DNA of 32,169 nucleotides, taken from contig SWBL01000454.1 of NCBI GenBank assembly GCA_024195585.1, positions 1-32,169 on the forward strand. The letters are read 5' to 3'. This document shows, piece by piece, positions 1 through 9,972 of the stretch (the first letter of the stretch is position 1; the number at the start of each line of letters is the position of its first letter). Source of the DNA: Aureobasidium sp. EXF-3400 (Eukaryota > Ascomycota > Dothideomycetes > Dothideales > Saccotheciaceae). The position numbers and the translations under genes were made by a program. The notes beneath the pieces are model-generated. The model was not told where the DNA came from and did no database searches. It saw nothing but the letters and a program-made list of their open reading frames with translations.

Positions 1-89
1 CTGCTGCTCCTGTCGAGGCTGCTGCTCCTGTCGAGGCTGCTGCTCCTGTCGAGGCTGCTGCTCCTGTCGAGGCTGCTGCTCCTGTCGAG
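1..89 (+). repeat. 18-bp coding minisatellite (AAAPVE)n
   Basis: Five copies of the 18-bp unit GCTGCTGCTCCTGTCGAG are visible, the first cut by the window edge (1-17, then 18-35, 36-53, 54-71, 72-89). They are identical at every base, including third codon positions. They are in frame with the downstream open frame and encode Ala-Ala-Ala-Pro-Val-Glu. The array continues upstream, so the total copy number is unknown. Confidence 0.95.
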
Positions 90-1154
90 ATCGCTGTCCG
101 TGCCGACCCTGCCGAAGAACTCATCAGGCTCGGTGTTGCACGCGATGCGGTTCTTGGTATGACGAGAGAGGATCGGGAGTTCGAGTTTGACAGAATCCAG
201 AGCCTCGCTCCTCGTGTTGCGGTTCCTCCTGCTCATCCCGCTGAGATCGATGCTCCCACTGGCCCCATTACCGCTACTATTGAGATTGCTCGAAACGACG
301 TTGTCCAAGAAGAAGACGACCCTATGGATATTGATGAACCCGCACCAAATGGTATTGTAAACTATGACCGCATCGAACCCGATGACCCCAGACGTCAGAA
401 CAACTGGCTCCTCCAACAACCAATGCAGCCTCCCATTGCTGCACCTCGCGCCGATGAGCCCACCGGGCCACTACCACTCACTCATCTGTCCCTCGAAACT
501 GAAAATCTGATCAACTCAGCGCCTAATGACGAAATTCGCAGACAATATTTCCAGGACGCTGTAAATGAACAATGGACATATTTCATGACTCCACCACCCC
601 TCGCACTCGACATAACACCAAGGAATGTACTGCACCCTGATGTGCAACGAATGTTTGCCCATCTGCCAATTCACCTGCTGGCTATAATATCAACAATGAC
701 TGTGCCTGCTCAGCTGAGGTTCTCCCTCGAACCTTTCCTCCTTCAGAACCAAATTCTCTATCTCAGATACTCTACACTCAGACAGCGTCGCGAGCAAGAA
801 TGGACAAACAACAGAGCGCGAATCGGCCAGGACCCCTTCCTTCTTCAACATCCTGAGCTGCACCATTGGCTTTACAATGGTAACCTTCCACTTCAAAACC
901 GCTGGCTGAACTCCACTCACAATGAACACCTGGCCATTCTCAGAGAGAATGGTTTGCTTGCCTGGATGCAGCAACTTCAAGTCCTCCACTATCAAAGCCT
1001 TTCCGCCCTAGAGATTCAACAACTTCCTGCTCGTATCTTGCAGATTGAAGATATTGCTAGATATACCGCTGGGTTCGGAGATTACATGACTTGGTTCTAT
1101 TCTGCTGAACGCCGCGCTTGGATTGAGATGATGGTTCAAAGTGGTCAGATGTAA
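1..1154 (+). CDS. Hypothetical protein, 5'-truncated by the window edge
   Basis: The frame is open from base 3, so the gene begins upstream of the window; the ATG at 159 is internal and not a proven start. The frame opens with tandem AAAPVE repeats, then a short acidic, Pro-rich linker (EEDDPMDIDEPAP), then about 230 residues that look folded, rich in Leu, Gln, Trp and Arg (for example the segment around HPDVQRMFAHLPIHLLAI). It ends at TAA 1152-1154. I recognise no family and see no signal peptide or membrane segment. The stop codon lies inside a donor-like GTAAGT. Splicing from it to the AG at 1205-1206 would still give Met-stop, so the C-terminus is the same either way. The alternating low-complexity and folded composition suggests a lineage-restricted protein. 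Coding status is well supported by the long open frame; function is unknown. Confidence 0.75.
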   Translation, partial: AAPVEAAAPVEAAAPVEAAAPVEAAAPVEIAVRADPAEELIRLGVARDAVLGMTREDREFEFDRIQSLAPRVAVPPAHPAEIDAPTGPITATIEIARNDVVQEEDDPMDIDEPAPNGIVNYDRIEPDDPRRQNNWLLQQPMQPPIAAPRADEPTGPLPLTHLSLETENLINSAPNDEIRRQYFQDAVNEQWTYFMTPPPLALDITPRNVLHPDVQRMFAHLPIHLLAIISTMTVPAQLRFSLEPFLLQNQILYLRYSTLRQRREQEWTNNRARIGQDPFLLQHPELHHWLYNGNLPLQNRWLNSTHNEHLAILRENGLLAWMQQLQVLHYQSLSALEIQQLPARILQIEDIARYTAGFGDYMTWFYSAERRAWIEMMVQSGQM

Positions 1155-2380
1155 GTTGCTATTCCTTTTAGGATGTCGCTGGTCGACACGGATCTGTATG
1201 GTGCAGGTAAGTTCTTTCCTGCATGTAATGATGAATATTAATCTTTTTTTGTTTCTCATATTTCCTTTGCCTTTTCATATGTTTTTCTCCGTGCGTATAC
1301 CTGATGTTTCCTCTTCTGATCTCTCGCTTCCATTCCTCCTCTACACTGAAACCTTCTAGAAAAACGCTACTATCTTATCGTACCTCCAAGATTTTCCTTT
1401 CATCCCCCATCTTGCGTATTAACCTCTAAGTTTACACATATTCAACCACTTCTCGCTGCTCATCCTCCTCCACCTCCTACCATCTTTCGCCTTCCTAGAG
1501 TTGTGAGAGGAACGCCCCGCCCCGAATGAATCTTCCTTTTGCCCTTTCTTTGTCCCTAAAAAAGATTTTCTACCGTTTCTATCACTGCTTTCTTTCCAAT
1601 CACTGCTTTCCCAAATTCTTCGCTGTGCCACTTGACTCATACCTTTCTTTGTTCTTGAACTTCTTTCATATATGATCACTACACTACTCTACTCGATAAA
1701 GGCTGTGGACGCCTCAGATCGAGATCTATAAATGAAGTGGGACAGTCATAGGAAGTAAGCAGGGCTCTCTGTCACTAGAGCTTTTTCTCACAATCTCATT
1801 TGATCTTAGAGATAAGACTAGAGACTACGTACTGGAATGGAATCACGTACGTCTGAGCCATGAGCTTTTAAGAAGTTGATGGTTTGACAGTAGAAATTGA
1901 AGTAGGTGTCCCATTCTTTGTGGCCTTTGCGAAAAATTGATCCTCGATTTTATAACTTGCTCTGATCTTCCTACTCGCGCCTAGTAACTTTTGGCCTCGG
2001 CAGGTTGCTTGAATCGTTCCAACAGCACACTGAGAAAGCGAGGGACAAGAGGAACCCGTCGTCTAGCGAATATCTGGACGCATGAGGGGAAAGATAGACG
2101 AGATCAAATTGATAGAGTAGCCTCCACACATGCGAGACTTGGACGGTGAATTTGGTTTCATCTACTCGATTGCTTGCAAACAGGGAGCCAAACAACTGAC
2201 CTGACTGCAACATAGCAGAACTAAACAAAATCATGAAGAGTCGTGGCATTGCGAATTGCAAACTATGCATCTCGGATTTGATGTCATCTACATTAAACTA
2301 AAGGCCGTAAAAGTGCTTCTTCTTATTTCCTCATTCTTTGAACTCTATGCTTGGTTCCCTCCATCTGCAAGTCGAAGCAC
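1155..2380. other. Intergenic stretch between two convergent genes
   Basis: This 1.2-kb region separates the 3' ends of the gene at 1-1154 and the minus-strand phosphatase. About 1240-1680 is pyrimidine-rich on the plus strand. I see no convincing gene, RNA or mobile element. Open frames of 80-100 codons on the minus strand (around 1419-1679 and 1971-2270) have no recognisable domains and no splice partners. Confidence 0.5.
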
Positions 2381-4358
2381 TCAGATATCCTCCTCGTTAG
2401 CCTGACTGACGAACCAAACACCAGTCTCAGTGTTGTTCGTAGCATTAGTCTGCACGACATGCCCCAACTTCAATGCACCCGACTCCACAATACCACCAGC
2501 AACCGGTCTCTGCAACTTATTAGCACCGCTCTTGACGGTAAAGTTAGCCAGAGAAATTTCATCAGGGTTGCGGTTGATAATAGTAGGCATGCCAAAGTAA
2601 TTAGCAGTAACCTCGTCATAATTGATATGCAGTTCAAAGTATCCTCTGTAATAGATATCTTGCCATTGCAATTCTTCGTTTGCGTGAACAAGCCAGTTAG
2701 AGGCATTGTTTGCTGCTGCGAGAGAAATGTTTTGGCCATAGGGACATGGGGAGGATACTGCAGAGCCGGCGAATTCAACACCGATGCTGTTGTTTCCTGA
2801 AGTGGAGTTGTAGCGTTCGTGGTCCAGCCAGACGAGATCGGAGACCCATGAGGCGTGGGAGTCGCCGGACATGACGATGTTGTTGCCGATGCCGTTGTTG
2901 TAGAGATGAGACAACGTGCGGTTGCGGTTAGCTTGGTAGCCATCCCAAGCATCATAGTCGAGAGGGTTGGTATTGCCATAAGCAGCAGACTCATTGACGC
3001 GGGAAAACACGGTCTGCGAGCCGATTAATCGCCAAGCGGCACCGCGGTTTGCGGATTGAGTGAGTTGGTTGTAGAACCAGTTTTCTTGTCTGCTGCCCAT
3101 CATACTTCTCCCAGCATCATTGCTGATATCGTGAACGTAATCGGTGTTCCAGTATAAATCAGTAATGGAACGATCGTATTGACGTGTATCAAGCATGACC
3201 AAGTCGAACAAACTGCCAATGCTGAAACTTCTCCAGATACGAAGGTTATCATCCATTTCAACTTGACGGATGGGCATCCACTCAAAGTAAGCTCTGACAG
3301 CATTCATCTTTCTCTGATCGACTGAGACACCGCCGTCACTGATGAATGAGGCTTCAGTGTTGTTGAGCTCGGAAGCGCCATCGCGGTATGTGTTGTCCGA
3401 AACCTCGTGGTCATCCCAGACAGGGATCCAAGGGTAGTTCTGATGGGAAGCGAGAAGATCGAGATCGGTGCGGTAGGTAGCGAGACGCTCACGGTAGTCG
3501 TAGAGGGTAGTGATGACGCGCTCGGGCTTAGGAATGCGGTTGATGCTGTAGCCGTAGCCGTAGTCACCATCGCCCGCGTATTCGTAGATGTAGTCACCGA
3601 GGTGGATGACGTAGTCGACTGAGTCCTTTCGCACAGGGTTTCCGTAGGCGTTGAAGAAGCCAAATGCTGTTTCGTGTTAGTCGTTGTTCAGGGTGTGGAT
3701 TGAATGTGGCATACGGAAGTTGCTGCACGAGTAGACAGCAAGTCCAACCTCGGCAGTGTAGTCGTTGGTGTCGGGGGCAGTCTTGGTACGGCCAAGAGGA
3801 CTGGTCTTGTTGGAACCGCAGACGTTGAATTGGTAGTAGTAGCGAGTGAAGGCGGTCAAGTCCTTGGCCTCGACCTAGACGCTCAGAAGTTAGCCAGTGT
3901 TTCATAGCACCAGTGAAGAAATCTCATACCTTGACAGTGTAGTCAATGTCGGACGAAGTGTAGACAGTGCCCTGGCTCTCCACATGGGTGAAGTTGGCAG
4001 TTTTAGCAACCTTGTACTGCACACAAACAGGAGCAGTACTGGCATTCAAGCTGGCACCATGACCATACAAAGGCGCAATGCCAGAGACAGTCGAGTTGTC
4101 ATTGACATTGTCAAACATGGGAGCAACGCGAGTCCACAGAATGACAGAGTCCGAGTACGGGTCACCAGAAGCAACGCCATGGGTAAAGTTCAGCTGCGAA
4201 GTAGAGTACTGGGTACCAGGCACATTGCGCTTGTTGACCTTGTGAAGAGAGATACCGAGACCAGGGTGGTGGTCAGAAGGACTGCGGTAGTTCAAGTTCT
4301 GAGTCCAGCTCGCAAGAGCAACGGACGAGAAGGAAAGCAGAGAGATAACTGAACGCAT
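2381..4358 (-). CDS. Secreted PhoD-type alkaline phosphatase/phosphodiesterase, 3 exons
   Basis: Exons are 4358-3930, 3874-3715 and 3666-2381, with introns of 55 and 48 bp. Phases agree and the product is 624 residues. Residues 1-16 form a signal peptide (MRSVISLLSFSSVALA). A PhoD N-terminal domain follows (FTHGVASGDPYSDSVILWTR). The metallophosphatase domain starts at CSNFPFGFFNAY, restored only across intron 2, and carries HLGDYIYEY (Asp221), WDDHEVSDN (281-283), FDLVMLDTRQYDR and MSGDSH (His467), which are the family's metal-ligand motifs. Several N-x-S/T sequons fit secretion. The family cleaves phosphomonoesters or phosphodiesters with a binuclear metal (Fe/Ca in bacterial PhoD), usually for phosphate scavenging; the substrate here is inferred. 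No Pho4-type CACGTG box was noticed in the upstream region. The ATG is the first in the frame and is placed exactly at the signal peptide. Confidence 0.95.
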
Positions 4359-5286
4359 TGTGACTGCGAGTGAAAGCCAATTGAATAGCTCCTACCTTTT
4401 TCTGAAGCTCTACAACGGGGATCCGAGTCGACTTTGTACTTTTTGGAGCTCGGAGATAGCTGTAGCATGGCTCAATGATTATTCAGTCACTTTGTGCTCA
4501 ATGCTGGGACCCGCACGCTGTCGAATATGCCACTGACGATGCAGATCAATCGTCGAAGCCAATGAGGATTGTTCTAATTGCCATGCTGTGCTCGGCAATC
4601 AAGACAGCAGCTACCCGGCCTGCCTGTTTTGACAAAGCTGCGGGAACCAAGCTCGCGAGCTGACTAGACATGGGTACGGTCAAGAGAGATGCACTGAGGC
4701 TGTGAGAGAAGACGGCACACAAAATGTTGTTGTTGCTAAACAACGTGCCTGTCAGACAGGCATCATTGGCCGAACGATTGTCTTGGCAATGGCAAGCTTT
4801 CCGCCCGGGAGCTTGAGCAAAGAGGAAAAAAGCAAAAAAGATACAAAACACATGGCAGCGGCGGGGTTCAATGGGGAACTCCGAGAGGGCAACGACCGCG
4901 AGCGGCATGTCTATTGTCCACATGCCGGTATGCTCCCTCGTTCCTGGTCGAAGAAAAAAACATTGACTTAAGATGGTAGTTCGTGCACGGCGGCGGAGTC
5001 CCTTCTCAAAGCTTAGCCCTCGCGTAAGTGATGTCTTTCGGATAGTAAGCGATATCAGAACGCAACTCCGCACCGACTCTGTCTACTTAGAAGCTACTCG
5101 GACCGATGGAATATACTGTAACTGCTAATAGACTGTAATCATACCAGCAAAAAGAAAACCAACGGACCGGGTAATGGACACAGCTGAATTCATCTCAAAA
5201 TCTATAGCACCGCAACACTCGAGTATACCTCATATCATAACGATAAGCATAAATCACTCAATCTAAACCGACATCTTTCTTCCCCT
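4359..5286. other. Intergenic region with the phosphatase promoter
   Basis: About 0.9 kb upstream of the minus-strand PhoD gene and downstream of the putative small gene at 5287-5888. It must contain the phosphatase promoter. A 175-codon minus-strand frame at 4546-5073 shows no domain, repeats or intron signals. I see no RNA gene, repeat or mobile element. Confidence 0.45.
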
Positions 5287-5888
5287 TTAATCATCAATAA
5301 CCCCACCGCCCTCCTCCTCCGCAATCTCCATTAACTCATCAATAGACGGGTGGGAGATACTAGCCGCAGCCAAATACCTCGACGCCACTGCAAACCTCAC
5401 CCTCACGTTCCTTACTTCTCCCTCATCAACATTGACAATCACAGCCTGTCTCATCTTCTACAGACCTCTTATCTAAGACTAAGAACCAGTGCGTCTTAAT
5501 AGCAGAGTGCGTGAATGTTTTCATCTGGCTGAGTTTCTGCTGAATAGTCGGGAATGAGGAGTCAAGGAAGGGTGTTTATAATATCTCTGCATCATCTCCT
5601 AAGAGTTGCTTAGTAGGACCCTAAAACCGTGTGCAGAGGTCATGGATGAGGGTTAATATAGCAGTAGCTGATTCTATATCTTCCTACTGATGTACTACGG
5701 TAAAAAAGTGGTTGATAGCCTAATACCCAAGATACAATGGTCGTTAGCCTGCTTTGTTTACTCCATCTACTTAAAGAGTTATCCTGAGAAAATCTATAGA
5801 CACTTACCTTGATGGTGAGGTTTGCTGTACAACAAACGGCAAAATTCTCGACTTGATCGCTATCGATCATTACATTTTCGAGTACCAT
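5287..5888 (-). CDS. Putative small protein, 2 exons (tentative)
   Basis: Exon 1 (5888-5808) runs from an ATG, MVLENVMIDSDQ..., to a strong donor AAG|GTAAGT in phase 0. Exon 2 (5457-5287) follows an acceptor CTGTAG and reads KMRQAVIVNVDEGEVRN... to a Glu-rich end and TAA. The join is in phase and gives 83 residues. Exon 2 also has its own ATG at 5454, so a 55-residue intronless product is possible. The codon pattern of exon 2 and the acidic C-terminus (ELMEIAEEEGG) look protein-like, but no family is recognised. The 350-bp intron is unusually long for this window, AT-rich, and lacks an obvious CTAAC branch site near its 3' end. The model is therefore uncertain; it may be a relic or an unrelated pair of open frames. 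Confidence 0.35.
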
Positions 5889-6237
5889 TTTTTGTTTGTG
5901 AAAAGAGTCGAAATGCTGATGATGCTGCAGTGGTGTAATCGAAAAGTTCCTCTGTAAAAGAAGGCCTAGAGTGCCAATAAAATCAGAGGAGAAGGGAAGT
6001 GTTTACCTAGGTAGGCAGACGACGCGGAATCACGTAAGTGCGCGTCTGCCTACATTTTAGGTTTCAATCCTTCTACTCGAGGCATTGACAACAAAAGGCG
6101 AATCCATTGCCATGTTATAGGTATGAGTGCTTCCTTTTCCATGACTCTCTGTCTCATTCTCGCAATCTGGGTATCATAAACGCTCTCCTCCCCTCTCCAT
6201 ATCTTATTCATAACCTCATAATCCACTCCTTGCTCCC
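5889..6237. other. Intergenic region upstream of the small gene and downstream of MTW1
   Basis: About 350 bp between two minus-strand genes. It contains the inverted repeat at 6011-6053. No other feature is evident. Confidence 0.5.
6011..6053. repeat. Perfect 11-bp inverted repeat with 21-nt loop
   Basis: GTAGGCAGACG at 6011-6021 is matched by CGTCTGCCTAC at 6043-6053. The left arm overlaps a short palindrome ACCTAGGT (6005-6012). It lies 184 bp past the MTW1 stop codon. It could be a hairpin in the 3' region, a protein-binding palindrome, or the remnant of a small inverted-repeat element. No target-site duplication is obvious. Confidence 0.7.
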
Positions 6238-7352
6238 TCATTCCTCCATCTCATGCCCATCTTCCTTCTGCTGTGCACTCATCCCCGCCACAATATCCTC
6301 CAAAGCCCTCGTCTCCTCTGCCCCCATCCGTCTGCCCAAAACCTCCGTATCAGGTGCTGCCACAGCATCCACACCAACCCTCTCCAACGCCCTTTTTGTC
6401 TGTGTTTCAATATATGCTTGCCTAGCTTCTGTACTTGCATCAATGGTGTGTGCCATATTTTTTTCCGGTAAGGTAGAGAGATGTGAGCGCAGTGTTGCGA
6501 CTATTTCTCGTACAGCGGGGAGTTGAGAGGATATGAAAGAGGTATTTTGGACGAGAGAGTTGGCGTGGGAGGTTGAGCCTACGCCGAGGGCGGTGGCTGA
6601 GGGTGTGGTGGTGAGGAAGGAGAAGGATGGGTTTTGCGGCGCATTGGTGTCGAGTTTGGAGGATGTAGCGGAAGTTGGAGATGCCACCAGTGATCGTAGT
6701 TGAGCCAGCAGTGCGTCGTTTTGTGTGACTTCTGCTTGTAGAGCTGATTGCAGTCTCTCCGTCTCTTGTACTTTTCTCCGCAAACGAGTGATGGAGTCTG
6801 GTGTAGGCGCAGTCGTAGTCGTATTACCATCTCCCGCTGGTGCTTCAAGATTCTGTAACAAATCAGCCATGCCCGAACACCTCTGACAGGCAACCACGCA
6901 CCTTATAGTGATCCAGCACAATCCAACTCTCCAACCCCTCATCTTCCTTAGCATTGCTCACAGTCAACAAGTTACGCAGTGTGTAAATCTCAAGTTTATC
7001 AAAGTTCTTGTCAATGGTCGAGTCCAGCAGTGTTTGCAGTTTCACAATGCCAGCGCTAATTTCCGTGCTTGAGGCTTCTTCTGACGCGTCTGTGGTGGTG
7101 GTGTTGTCCAGTGATTGGCCAGCAGCAGCAAAGCCAAGTTGCTCTTTAGGCACATTGAGCAGTGCTGTTTCAATCTCTCCCACGGCTTGGTAAACGAGTT
7201 CGTTGACGGTGTTGATGATGTCGTCGAGGAGTGTCTTTGCTGGCGCGTCAGTGGCTGGTCAAGGCAGGGGTCAAAAGCGCAAAACTCACCAGAGGGGTAT
7301 AGCGGAAGTGCTCTGTTAGCAGCGCTGTCTTGATCTGATCATTTGTTGCCAT
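6238..7352 (-). CDS. MTW1: Kinetochore protein Mtw1/Mis12, 3 exons
   Basis: Exons are 7352-7290, 7234-6902 and 6852-6238 (introns 55 and 49 bp), giving 336 residues. The N-terminus MATNDQIKTALLTEHFRYTPL joins to TLLDDIINTVNELVYQAVG, the hallmark start of the Mis12 domain (TEHF-x-Y-x-P, DDIIN). That domain covers about residues 10-135 and ends near LESWIVLDHYK. A predicted coiled coil lies around 152-187 (ITRLRRKVQETERLQSALQAE), followed by a Ser/Thr-rich linker and a helical C-terminus with an acidic end. Mtw1 is a core subunit of the MIND/Mis12 complex (Mtw1-Nnf1-Dsn1-Nsl1), which links CENP-C and inner kinetochore proteins to Ndc80. The first exon is only 63 nt. A 14-bp tandem duplication lies just upstream of the ATG. 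Fungal Mis12 proteins are usually about 290-350 residues, so the length fits. Confidence 0.93.
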
Positions 7353-7680
7353 TGTGGAAGGTTGGCTTGTGTCTTGGGGTGGAAGGAAAGTGGCCGGCGC
7401 ATTCTCCATCAAAGTCCAAACATCAAAGTCCAAACAGTGGCTGATCGTTTCCTGATTGGGACTAGTCTGTTTTTTTGCAAGCACCTTCCTCGACCATGTC
7501 ATCTTCAACTCTGGATCATTTTTATATATCAATTGTCACTTGTTCATATTCAGTATGTCGTATCCACAGTGGTCCTGCTGCTGCTCATTGACATGCAAAG
7601 TAATGTTCACTATCTGTGATTTATTCGTCATTGTACAGACAGCTCTGAGCAAAAACTCTAGCCACATGAGATCCTACCAC
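7353..7680. other. Intergenic region holding the MTW1 promoter and choline kinase 3' end
   Basis: 328 bp between two minus-strand genes. It holds the 14-bp direct repeat at 7408-7435. No gene is seen. Confidence 0.5.
7408..7435. repeat. 14-bp perfect tandem duplication upstream of MTW1
   Basis: ATCAAAGTCCAAAC occurs twice head to tail (7408-7421 and 7422-7435), 56-83 nt upstream of the MTW1 ATG. It may lie in the 5' UTR or proximal promoter. It may be only replication slippage; no known factor site is claimed. Confidence 0.85.
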
Positions 7681-9972
7681 CTAATTCTCGACTCTCTTGA
7701 CAGAACGCTTGACATCTTCAGGCAAATCCTTCTCATCAACAAGCCCCAAACTCAACGCATCACCCCAGAAGAACATAGCTCTATCTCTCGCATAAGCCAG
7801 GTAATCAAACTCTTCCTCGGCTTGCTCGTCATCCTCCTCATTAGGGTCAGGTCGTTTATCTCTAATATCATCTTGCAACTGCTTTGCCTCTGCATCAAGA
7901 GGATCAGACACGACGTGCTCTCCAGTCGGCGTCATCTCATCCGGAGTTTCAGAAAGTGGGACAGCTGCAGAAGAAGGGGCGGAAGGTAGACCAGGTACTT
8001 TGGCTTGCACGATACCCCAAGCTACCCATTGAGCTGTGTTTGCGAGACGCCACATGTGTGTTTCGCGGAGGAGAGAGCGCACTTGGGCGTCTTCGTTGGC
8101 CTGGTATTCTGCATCTTGCTTGGCCGTGGTTGCTGCTGACTCAGGAGGTCCGCGGGCATCTAGCATGAAGTTGGAAATGCTGCTTGTGGGTCCAGCAGGT
8201 CGTTTCTGCTTCTCCTTCTCCTTTTCTGCGCTAGCGCCATCTTGAGGACCCAGCTGGGGAGTCATGGCATTGAATTGAGGACGGTGGCGCACGTAAGCGC
8301 GGATGAAACGATCTTGCTCTTCGGGAGTGGGGTAGAAGGAAGTATTGCAGAGCCATGGTGTTTTCTCGTCGTGGTAGTTGTAGCACCATTCGGTAAAGTG
8401 GTTCGCGAACTCGAGGCCGGGGGTGTTTGCGTTTGCGTATTCGAAGTCAATGACAATCAGTTGCTTGTGGGTGTTTGCAGGCAGGAGAAGAGGCGATGTG
8501 CCCGAGGGCAGAAGACGGAGAATGTTGCCGTATTGAGTCTGCGAGGTGTTAGATGGGTAAAAGTAGCAGGGGAGAAAATCACTTACATCGTTGTGCGCAA
8601 AGACGTAGCGAGAGCGCAGTTGGCCAGGCTCAGTGTACTGTGCTTCCAGCCACTCGCGGTACTTCTGCACTGTCTTCTTGAAGACAGCCCATTCGGTGCC
8701 ACACACAAAGCCACGAGCCTGCCATCCTTCCATCGATGGGTCCTTGCTCTGCTGGTGCTTGAGCACCTCGCTATCAAGCCACATGGTCACATCTTGAACA
8801 CGCTGGAACCATTTATCCCAATTCTGCCAGACAAAAGCGCCCTCGTCACGCTCGCGCTCAAGCAAGTCGATACCTTCATGAAGTTCGCGCATACGCTTGG
8901 CAATCTGCTTGGACGTGTCCGCGTTACGCAGATCTTTAGGATCAAGTGCTTTGGCATGGAAGTACTCTTCAAATCGACCATTGCTGAACGTACCCAGCAA
9001 ACGAGGTCCTATACGTTTGCGAGCGAGACGGCGAAGGATCGAAAGTTCGGATTCGCGATCAATGAGGTGCTCCACTTGGGGGCCGTAGATACGGAGAAGC
9101 AGTTTGGCGGGTGGAGGGCGTTGCAAGAGTTGATTTCCATCGGCGCTTGTGGGACGAGGAGGCAATACGTTTGGTGGTGATACAACGTAGACGGCATTGG
9201 TGAGGGCGCCGCTGAGTCTTTCAACGGTGCACTCGTTACTCATGTCCATGGGCACACGACGCCAGCCCTTGATACGAAGCGTGTGGGTAAGACGAACGAT
9301 CTCGTACTTGAACGATGACCATGCTTGACGAGAACCAAGGCCGAGACTTTCTGTCGACTCGTTCGGGTCTGCAGCACCTCCAGCACTGGCCAATGTCTTG
9401 GTATTATCAAGCCAGGCCTCAGCAGAGGGAACAAGAGCATCGCCGTCAAAGTACTCAGTGTCGGACGATTGACCAGCATTGGACGAGGACTTGTGCAGGC
9501 GAGTGACTGATGGGCGCTTTCGGATGCTCGGATGCAGAAGTGATGGTTTACGAGGCTTCTCGAAGTGGATGCTTTCCTTCAAGATCTGCTCCAGTCTGCT
9601 GAGATCGACACTCTCACCAGAGCTACGACGACGGCTTCGAGATGCGGTAGGGACATTCTCATGAGAAGTGATTTCTTCTTGGGGGTGCGCATCGGCAGAT
9701 TTGCGCGTCTTGCGCGCATCACGTTTCTTTCTTTCCTCACGAAGCCATGCAGTTACCTGACCAACAAGGCCACCACTGAATAGATGGTGTTCTTCATCCT
9801 TCTCACCTTCAGATTGCTCAAGACTTGGCAGGGAGGTGACTGATGCGTTATGCGCCCGTCTTCCTGACAAACGCTTCGAGTTGGGACCCTTGGCCTTGAA
9901 AGCACGAGGACCACTGCTAGGGACTCTGTCAAGTTCGAGATCATCAACGTCTTTGTCCTTTCCGAGCATCAT
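7681..9972 (-). CDS. CKI1: Choline (or choline/ethanolamine) kinase, 2 exons
   Basis: Exons are 9972-8587 and 8538-7681, with a 48-bp intron; the product is 747 residues. The intron splits the catalytic motif, and splicing restores HND|TQYGN (His460-Asp462, Asn467), the Brenner phosphotransferase motif. The second metal-binding motif is IDFEYANAN (Asp493). Other kinase-fold marks are LLLRIYGPQVEHLIDRESEL, IGPRLLGTF and the choline-kinase signature GLEFANHFTEWCYNY. A long Ser/Arg-rich N-terminus (about 1-200, including DTEYFDGDALVPSAEAWLDN) matches the fungal choline-kinase N-terminal extension and is probably regulatory. The enzyme phosphorylates choline with ATP as the first step of the CDP-choline (Kennedy) pathway, in the cytosol. 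The C-terminus carries an acidic, Pro-rich insertion (about 660-715). Ethanolamine preference cannot be excluded. Two adjacent ATGs mark the start. Confidence 0.94.
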   Translation of the reverse strand: MMLGKDKDVDDLELDRVPSSGPRAFKAKGPNSKRLSGRRAHNASVTSLPSLEQSEGEKDEEHHLFSGGLVGQVTAWLREERKKRDARKTRKSADAHPQEEITSHENVPTASRSRRRSSGESVDLSRLEQILKESIHFEKPRKPSLLHPSIRKRPSVTRLHKSSSNAGQSSDTEYFDGDALVPSAEAWLDNTKTLASAGGAADPNESTESLGLGSRQAWSSFKYEIVRLTHTLRIKGWRRVPMDMSNECTVERLSGALTNAVYVVSPPNVLPPRPTSADGNQLLQRPPPAKLLLRIYGPQVEHLIDRESELSILRRLARKRIGPRLLGTFSNGRFEEYFHAKALDPKDLRNADTSKQIAKRMRELHEGIDLLERERDEGAFVWQNWDKWFQRVQDVTMWLDSEVLKHQQSKDPSMEGWQARGFVCGTEWAVFKKTVQKYREWLEAQYTEPGQLRSRYVFAHNDVSDFLPCYFYPSNTSQTQYGNILRLLPSGTSPLLLPANTHKQLIVIDFEYANANTPGLEFANHFTEWCYNYHDEKTPWLCNTSFYPTPEEQDRFIRAYVRHRPQFNAMTPQLGPQDGASAEKEKEKQKRPAGPTSSISNFMLDARGPPESAATTAKQDAEYQANEDAQVRSLLRETHMWRLANTAQWVAWGIVQAKVPGLPSAPSSAAVPLSETPDEMTPTGEHVVSDPLDAEAKQLQDDIRDKRPDPNEEDDEQAEEEFDYLAYARDRAMFFWGDALSLGLVDEKDLPEDVKRSVKRVEN

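Noticed and set aside
1151..1206. 56-bp intron at the end of the first gene
   Set aside because: There is no branch site. The spliced product would end with the same Met-stop, so nothing supports it.
4546..5073. 175-codon minus-strand frame
   Set aside because: No recognisable motifs, no plausible composition and no splice or promoter context. Treated as a chance open frame.
8242..9180. 312-codon plus-strand open frame
   Set aside because: It lies wholly antisense to choline kinase exons, including the catalytic motif. It has no domain and fits codon-bias mirroring.
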